A DNA stretch of 10,145 nt from an uncultured Eubacteriales bacterium (lineage in GTDB: Bacteria; Bacillota; Clostridia; Peptostreptococcales; Anaerovoracaceae), in the NCBI GenBank assembly GCA_902793875.1, contig CADBFL010000051.1, positions 1 to 10,145 of the forward strand, in the 5' to 3' direction. The translations under genes and the position numbers were made by a program. Every line of letters begins with the position of its first letter. Position 1 is the stretch's first letter. Shown one piece after another: positions 6,996 to 10,145 of this stretch. Below the pieces are notes generated by a model. The model was not told the origin of the DNA. It did no database searches and worked only from the letters and a program-made list of their open reading frames with translations.

Positions 6996-7659
6996 CGAAA
7001 GATATTCACGCACGGTAAAAATAACAGGCGAGGCGGGACTGAAGAGGCTCAGAGAGGCATCGGTCCTTATCGTGGGGATAGGCGGAGTCGGCTCGTATGC
7101 AGCGGAAGCCATAGCCCGCGCAGGCATAGGGAATATCAGCCTGATGGACGGGGACAGCGTGCAGCCCAGCAATCTGAACCGCCAGCTTGTAGCCCTGACA
7201 TCCACGCTCGGCATGAACAAGGCGCAGGTGATGGCCGGCAGGATAAAGGACATCGATCCGGATACGAAGACAGAGGTCCTGCCGCGGTTTTACAGACCGG
7301 ATGATGAGCTCGACCTTTCCGCGTACAACTGGATCGTGGACGCGATAGACGATGTCGAGGCGAAGACCGCCCTGATATGCCGCGCCAGAGAGCTCGGCGT
7401 GGACATCGTCTCGGCAATGGGGGCCGCCGGGAAGACGGGGACGGATTTTGTCGTCGCCGATCTTGCGGGGACACAGGTGTGTCCGCTCGCAAAAGTCATG
7501 AGAAAAAGACTGAGGGAAAGAGGCATAGAGCATCTTCCGGTGGTATATTCGACAGAAAAACCCGTCCCGAGGGACGGAGATCTGGGGACTCTCAGCTATG
7601 TGCCGGGATCGGCCGGCCTTACGCTTGCGGGATATGTGATCAGGGAGATACTCGAATGA
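6988..7659 (+). CDS. tcdA: tRNA threonylcarbamoyladenosine dehydratase TcdA (ThiF/E1-like)
   Basis: ATP-dependent enzyme that cyclises t6A to ct6A at position 37 of ANN-decoding tRNAs. It belongs to the ThiF/MoeB/E1 superfamily. It opens with the typical RYSRTVKITGEAGLKRL, then the nucleotide-binding IVGIGGVGSYAAEAI, the aspartate in SLMDGD, the NLNRQ motif that contacts ATP phosphates, VDAIDDVEAKTAL, and the TcdA-type PLAKVMRKRLRERG segment. It ends near the conserved SYVPGSAGLTLAGYVIR. At 223 residues it is shorter than E. coli TcdA (about 268) and B. subtilis YrvM (about 254); the missing part is the far C-terminus. The ATG at 6988 overlaps recX by 8 bases. A GTG at 6982 would add only Met-Thr and has AAGAGAG four bases upstream, so the start is uncertain by two codons. 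It joins the next gene by an ATGA overlap. Confidence 0.92.
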   Translation: MTDERYSRTVKITGEAGLKRLREASVLIVGIGGVGSYAAEAIARAGIGNISLMDGDSVQPSNLNRQLVALTSTLGMNKAQVMAGRIKDIDPDTKTEVLPRFYRPDDELDLSAYNWIVDAIDDVEAKTALICRARELGVDIVSAMGAAGKTGTDFVVADLAGTQVCPLAKVMRKRLRERGIEHLPVVYSTEKPVPRDGDLGTLSYVPGSAGLTLAGYVIREILE

Positions 7660-8369
7660 AAATATTTGCGATAGCAGATCTGCACCTGTCATTCGATGAG
7701 AATATCGACAAGCCGATGGATAAATTCGGCCCCGGCTGGGAGAACCATGCGGAGAGGCTCAGAGAGAACTGGGAGAGACTGGTGTCCGGGGAGGATATCG
7801 TGCTTATCCCGGGAGACATCTCCTGGGCGCTGAGGATAGAAGAGGCGATGGCCGACTTCGAATGGATCCACGGCCTGCCGGGCACGAAGATCATATCGAA
7901 GGGCAACCACGATCTGTGGTGGAACAGGATAACCTACCTGAATTCGCTCTATGATGACATCATTTTTTTACAAAATGATTGCCATCCGGTCGCCGGAGAG
8001 GATATAGTTATTACGGCATCGAGAGGATGGCCTTATCCGGGCTCCGATGAGTATACCGATCACGATGAGAAGATATACGCGAGGGAACTTCACCGGATGA
8101 GACTGGGACTCGAGGCCGCGCGCAAAGCTGCGCCGGGATCCGGCATCATAGCATGCCTCCACTACCCGCCGAGCAACCCGTCGGGCCTTGAAACAGGCTT
8201 CACGAACCTGCTTGAGGAATATGGCGTCAGTAAATGCGTGTACGGCCACCTTCACGGCATGCCTGCGTATGCGACAGGTATCAGAGGAAATGTCAGGGGA
8301 GTCGAGTACAGCCTTGTATCTCTCGACTATCTGGGCGCGGTGCCTAAACTGATATACGAAAGCGAATGA
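7656..8369 (+). CDS. Calcineurin-like metallophosphoesterase (COG1768-like)
   Basis: Predicted cytoplasmic dinuclear-metal phosphohydrolase of unknown substrate. The complete metallophosphoesterase motif series is present: D8-L-H10, G-D54 in IPGDISW, G-N84-H-D86 in KGNHD, H169 in CLHYPP, and G-H198-L-H200. The segment KPMDKFGPGW after the first motif and the GDISW block resemble the COG1768 group of predicted phosphohydrolases; I assign this by recognition, without a search. There is no signal peptide or membrane segment in the 237 residues. The correct start is the ATG at 7656, overlapping the tcdA stop (ATGA) and preceded by AGGGAG at 7642-7647. The frame stays open upstream to 7377, but that stretch is an off-frame reading of tcdA. 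Coupling to tcdA hints at a nucleotide- or RNA-related role, which is only inference. Confidence 0.88.
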   Translation: MKIFAIADLHLSFDENIDKPMDKFGPGWENHAERLRENWERLVSGEDIVLIPGDISWALRIEEAMADFEWIHGLPGTKIISKGNHDLWWNRITYLNSLYDDIIFLQNDCHPVAGEDIVITASRGWPYPGSDEYTDHDEKIYARELHRMRLGLEAARKAAPGSGIIACLHYPPSNPSGLETGFTNLLEEYGVSKCVYGHLHGMPAYATGIRGNVRGVEYSLVSLDYLGAVPKLIYESE

Positions 8370-8376
8370 CGGGGAA

Positions 8377-9738
8377 TTGAGCAGGACAGAAGAAAGAAAA
8401 ACAAAAAAGAGAGTAAGGATAAAATACAGAAGGGCAGCAATAGTCTTATCGCTGCTCATTCTTATGGCGTTCATGATCGTCAATATTTTCCTTGCGTCGG
8501 TAGGAGCGGGCGCCTCGTACAACAGGAAACTTCTGACAAAGACCGGGGATCCGAATGCGAAAGCCCCTGAAATAAAGGCAGAAGCAGCGGCTGTGTATTC
8601 GCTAGATCTGGACCGGATGGTATATGAGAAGAACTCTGATTATATGCTGGCGCCTTACAGCATAACAAAGCTCCTGACATGCTACCTGGCGCTTGAGAAC
8701 CTCGATCCGGAAGAAGAGGTAAAGATATCAAAGAGCGCATGCGAAGAACTTGAGGACGGTATGATGATGGAACTCGAGCCCGGCGAGAAGATAAAGGTCA
8801 TAGATCTTCTTTACGCTGCCATGATGATGTCGGCGAATGACGGCGCGACAGCTCTGGGAGAGGCCGTGTCCGGCGATATAAAGTCGTTCTCCGCTCTCAT
8901 GAACGAGACCGTTGCCGGGTGGGGCTGCGAGGGTACGCACTTTGTCAATGCCAACGGCTGGGACAACAGCGACCACTATACCACGGCCCGCGACATGGCG
9001 ATCATAACGAAGAACTGCCTTGAAAACGATACTCTCAGAGAGATATCCATGCAGAAATACTATACAGTGCCGGCTACGAACAAGTCGGATCCGCTGCTCA
9101 TGGAGAATGCGCTTCTCAAGACGATGAGCGACAACAAGCTGATCACCGGAGGCAAGACCGGAAGCTGGGATGACGACAAATGCTCGATCGCTCTTGAATT
9201 TACCGATAAAGGACTCAGCGCCGTGATCGTGCTGCTCGACGATAATAAGAAGGACCGTCCCGGCGATGTCATCAGGCTCATGGATTATTCCCATCAGGTC
9301 ACGCCTGGATTCAGGACAACGAAAAAGGGCGACAAGGTATGCAGCGCATGGGTAAAGCACGGAAAGAAGACCAGGGTGATGCTCGAAGCCGACAGACTGA
9401 CTGCCGCGTATCCGAAGACCGAATCGGAAAAAAGCATCAAGGTAAAGACTAAGGTCGACAAGCTCAAAGCGCCGGTCAGAAAAGGCGATGTAGTGGGCAA
9501 TTTCACCGTATATGCGAACGGACAGCCTGCAGGAAAGGGCAAGCTGCTTGTTTCGGAGGATGTCGGGACCGGACTGCCGCTGTCGTATCTGTATGTGTCC
9601 GATCACAGCTTCATCGTGCTTGCCGTCATGACCGTTCTGATGTTCATTCTCGGATGCCTGCTGCAGGCTGCCGATAACAGAAGAGAGGCAAAACGAAGGA
9701 CTGCGAACCGAAGACGCGCGGGAGCGTCAAAACACTGA
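8377..9738 (+). CDS. Penicillin-binding D-alanyl-D-alanine carboxypeptidase, S11 family (DacF/PBP5-like)
   Basis: Trims the terminal D-Ala from peptidoglycan pentapeptides outside the membrane, limiting cross-linking. All three penicillin-binding motifs are present: SxxK as S95-I-T-K98 (nucleophile Ser95), SxN as S152-A-N154, and KTG at 260-262. A beta-rich PBP5-type C-terminal domain follows (about 320-400). Residues 22-43 form a hydrophobic segment behind a very basic N-terminus, acting as signal peptide or anchor. Residues about 411-431 form a second membrane helix followed by a 22-residue Arg/Lys-rich tail. PBP5 proteins usually end in an amphipathic helix, so a full C-terminal TM helix is a variation. 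The TTG at 8377 is the best start: a stop at 8350-8352 and no upstream ATG or GTG limit the frame, and the next ATG (8464) falls inside the TM helix. GGGGA at 8371-8375 is unusually close. The gene lies 7 bases after the phosphoesterase. Confidence 0.92.
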   Translation: MSRTEERKTKKRVRIKYRRAAIVLSLLILMAFMIVNIFLASVGAGASYNRKLLTKTGDPNAKAPEIKAEAAAVYSLDLDRMVYEKNSDYMLAPYSITKLLTCYLALENLDPEEEVKISKSACEELEDGMMMELEPGEKIKVIDLLYAAMMMSANDGATALGEAVSGDIKSFSALMNETVAGWGCEGTHFVNANGWDNSDHYTTARDMAIITKNCLENDTLREISMQKYYTVPATNKSDPLLMENALLKTMSDNKLITGGKTGSWDDDKCSIALEFTDKGLSAVIVLLDDNKKDRPGDVIRLMDYSHQVTPGFRTTKKGDKVCSAWVKHGKKTRVMLEADRLTAAYPKTESEKSIKVKTKVDKLKAPVRKGDVVGNFTVYANGQPAGKGKLLVSEDVGTGLPLSYLYVSDHSFIVLAVMTVLMFILGCLLQAADNRREAKRRTANRRRAGASKH

Positions 9739-9774
9739 TATATAAGGATCGTCAAAACACCGGCATATAAGTCC
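9725..9774 (+). repeat. Imperfect 25-base tandem duplication across the carboxypeptidase stop
   Basis: Two adjacent 25-base units (9725-9749 and 9750-9774) match at 19 of 25 positions. Both start with CGTCAAAACAC and share ATATAAG near the end. The first unit contains the last codons and TGA of the carboxypeptidase gene (9736-9738); the second is non-coding. It looks like an old local duplication. The stretch between the stop and the tRNA promoter holds nothing else I can identify, and in particular no terminator hairpin. Confidence 0.75.
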
Positions 9775-9804
9775 TTGAAAAACAATGAGAGTATATGCTA
9801 TAAT
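9775..9804 (+). promoter_or_regulatory. Sigma-70/SigA-type promoter for tRNA-Ser
   Basis: A -35 box TTGAAA (9775-9780) and a perfect -10 box TATAAT (9799-9804) are separated by 18 bases. TG at 9796-9797 makes it an extended -10. The expected transcription start is near 9811, a few bases before the tRNA 5' end at 9817. This is a strong vegetative promoter, as expected for a stable RNA gene, and it lets the tRNA be made independently of the operon upstream. Confidence 0.85.
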
Positions 9805-9816
9805 CACTCTCGCTGT

Positions 9817-9908
9817 GGAGAGGTACCCAAGAGGCTGAAGGGACTGGCTTCGAATACCAGCAGGCGGGTAACTCCCGTGCGGGGGTTCAAATCCCCCTCT
9901 CTCCGCCA
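9817..9908 (+). tRNA. tRNA-Ser (anticodon CGA), CCA encoded
   Basis: A 92-base class II tRNA. The acceptor GGAGAGG (9817-9823) pairs with TCTCTCC (9898-9904, one G-U), then discriminator G9905 and genomic CCA 9906-9908. The D arm has a CCC/GGG stem with GG in the loop. Anticodon CGA is at 9851-9853 within loop TTCGAAT and reads UCG serine codons. A long variable arm (9861-9880) forms CGGG/CCCG around TAACT, as serine tRNAs require. The T arm is GGGGG-TTCAAAT-CCCCC. The innermost anticodon-stem pair (positions 31-39, bases 9848 and 9856) is a C-A mismatch, which is uncommon. Everything else is canonical, so I regard it as functional. Confidence 0.95.
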
Positions 9909-9914
9909 TCAGAT

Positions 9915-9945
9915 CCCTTGAAATCAACGGTTTCAAGGGGTTTTT
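9915..9945 (+). terminator. Rho-independent terminator after tRNA-Ser
   Basis: The perfect 9-base stem CCCTTGAAA (9915-9923) / TTTCAAGGG (9931-9939) encloses the 7-base loop TCAACGG and is followed by G and TTTTT (9941-9945). It lies seven bases after the tRNA CCA and should end the tRNA transcript, and probably any read-through from the operon upstream, for which no separate terminator is seen. There is no T-run on the opposite side, so it acts only in the plus direction. Confidence 0.9.
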
Positions 9946-10044
9946 ATGTGGTTAGATGGGTGGTTAGATGGGTTAGGACAGAGCTTTCGTGATCTTTTTA
10001 TACTTCTCATCATCAGTGCTTCTGTCGTAGCAATAATTGTTTAA
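9946..10044 (+). CDS. Possible 32-residue membrane peptide (small ORF, unproven)
   Basis: The ORF ATG to TAA encodes MWLDGWLDGLGQ, then SFRDL, then a hydrophobic run of about 17 residues (FILLIISASVVAIIV). That is an amphipathic head plus a possible membrane helix. A good Shine-Dalgarno-like AAGGGG (9935-9940) lies five bases before the ATG, but it forms the 3' arm of the tRNA terminator, so it would be sequestered when the hairpin forms. The WLDG-WLDG repeat comes from the 12-base tandem DNA repeat. Codons are AT-rich (TTA, ATA, ATT, GTT), unlike the operon. I recognise no family. It could equally be chance in a non-coding tRNA flank. Confidence 0.25.
   Translation: MWLDGWLDGLGQSFRDLFILLIISASVVAIIV
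9948..9971 (+). repeat. Perfect 12-base tandem repeat, two copies
   Basis: GTGGTTAGATGG occurs twice in succession (9948-9959 and 9960-9971). A partial third GGTTAG starts at 9971, and the same GGTTAGA core appears inverted at 10122-10128. It lies directly after the tRNA terminator where base composition changes. It may be a binding-site array or simply the coding repeat of the small ORF. Confidence 0.7.
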
Positions 10045-10076
10045 AGGTAAGCGGTAAACCGCAGGTACCTACAAAC
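10039..10076. repeat. Interrupted palindrome after the small ORF
   Basis: Nested inverted repeats: GTTT (10039-10042) with AAAC (10073-10076), AGGTA (10045-10049) with TACCT (10066-10070), and GCGGT (10051-10055) with ACCGC (10058-10062). This could be an RNA hairpin with small bulges or a dimeric protein-binding site. No T-run follows, so it is not a standard terminator. Confidence 0.5.
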
Positions 10077-10090
10077 TGAATATAACGAGG

Positions 10091-10137
10091 GTTAAAATGG
10101 TTGGAAAAGTGCAGAACCTTTTCTAACCATTTTTAAC
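10091..10137. repeat. Long near-perfect inverted repeat upstream of the next gene
   Basis: The left arm GTTAAAATGGTTGGAAAAG (10091-10109) pairs with the right arm 10118-10137 (CTTTTCTAACC...TTTTTAAC), with one G-U pair, a one-base bulge and the 8-base loop TGCAGAAC. That is about 19 base pairs. It sits just before a ribosome-binding site and so could be a leader hairpin, an operator, or the recombination or terminal-repeat site of a mobile element. No T-run follows the stem. Confidence 0.6.
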
Positions 10138-10140
10138 TAC

Positions 10141-10145
10141 GGAGG
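10141..10145 (+). promoter_or_regulatory. Shine-Dalgarno for a gene beyond the window
   Basis: The window ends in ACTACGGAGG, a consensus Shine-Dalgarno GGAGG. A start codon would be expected within about ten bases past the edge. The gene is not visible. The hairpin just upstream would lie in its leader. Confidence 0.5.

Noticed and set aside
7377..7655. 93-codon N-terminal extension of the metallophosphoesterase frame
   Set aside because: It is tcdA read in another frame (Arg/Gly-rich, low complexity). The ATG at 7656 has a Shine-Dalgarno, and the family's DLH motif follows at residue 8.
8728..9606. 292-residue minus-strand ORF opposite the carboxypeptidase gene
   Set aside because: The plus strand carries all three penicillin-binding motifs; the antisense product has no coherent domain.
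9727..9936. Minus-strand ORF containing AERGGFEPPHG and SLQPLGYLST
   Set aside because: This is the well-known false ORF made by reading a serine tRNA gene antisense; the tRNA, its promoter and its terminator explain the sequence.
10081..10098. TATAAC and TTAAAAT as -10 boxes for the next gene
   Set aside because: No convincing -35 box lies 16-18 bases upstream of either, so the promoter call is not supported.

Overview
The window is mostly one long co-directional gene cluster on the plus strand. It runs from a 5'-truncated ftsE at the left edge to a penicillin-binding-protein-type D-Ala-D-Ala carboxypeptidase ending at 9738. A self-standing tRNA-Ser gene and a short non-operonic tail follow. 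The sequence points to a Gram-positive anaerobe of the Firmicutes (Clostridia-like). Evidence: an ftsEX / M23 hydrolase / S41 protease cell-wall cluster, purine-rich Shine-Dalgarno sites, GTG and TTG starts, frequent AGA/AGG arginine and ATA isoleucine codons, and a moderate G+C content. Assignment below class level would be guesswork.

Layout. (1) 1-2933, divisome and cell-wall module: ftsE, ftsX and a secreted coiled-coil M23 endopeptidase. FtsEX is the expected membrane switch and the M23 protein its expected extracytoplasmic client. (2) 2950-5882: recJ, then a membrane-anchored PDZ/S41 C-terminal processing protease; recJ sits between two genes that both belong to the cell-envelope theme. 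(3) 5879-8369: a tightly overlapping run of an Sfp-type 4'-phosphopantetheinyl transferase, recX, tcdA (tRNA ct6A synthesis) and a COG1768-like metallophosphoesterase. (4) 8377-9738: a DacF-like D,D-carboxypeptidase with membrane segments at both ends. Genes overlap or lie within about 20 bases of each other throughout (ATGA, TGATG and GTGA junctions, and one 44-base overlap). They are probably one transcript with translational coupling; no internal promoter or terminator is apparent up to 9738.

The last 400 bases differ. A 25-base imperfect tandem duplication spans the stop of the carboxypeptidase gene. Next come a strong extended -10 promoter, tRNA-Ser(CGA) with an encoded CCA, and an intrinsic terminator. 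After that the sequence becomes visibly more AT-rich and holds a perfect 12-base tandem repeat, a possible 32-codon membrane-peptide ORF, two palindromic elements and a terminal GGAGG ribosome-binding site for a gene outside the window. This tRNA-flanking segment resembles the edge of an integrated element, but no integrase or duplicated tRNA end is in view.

No clear undescribed system is visible. The best leads are the about 68-residue C-terminal extension of FtsE, an M23 partner of FtsEX with a complete catalytic site, and the repeat-bearing small ORF and palindromes after the tRNA.
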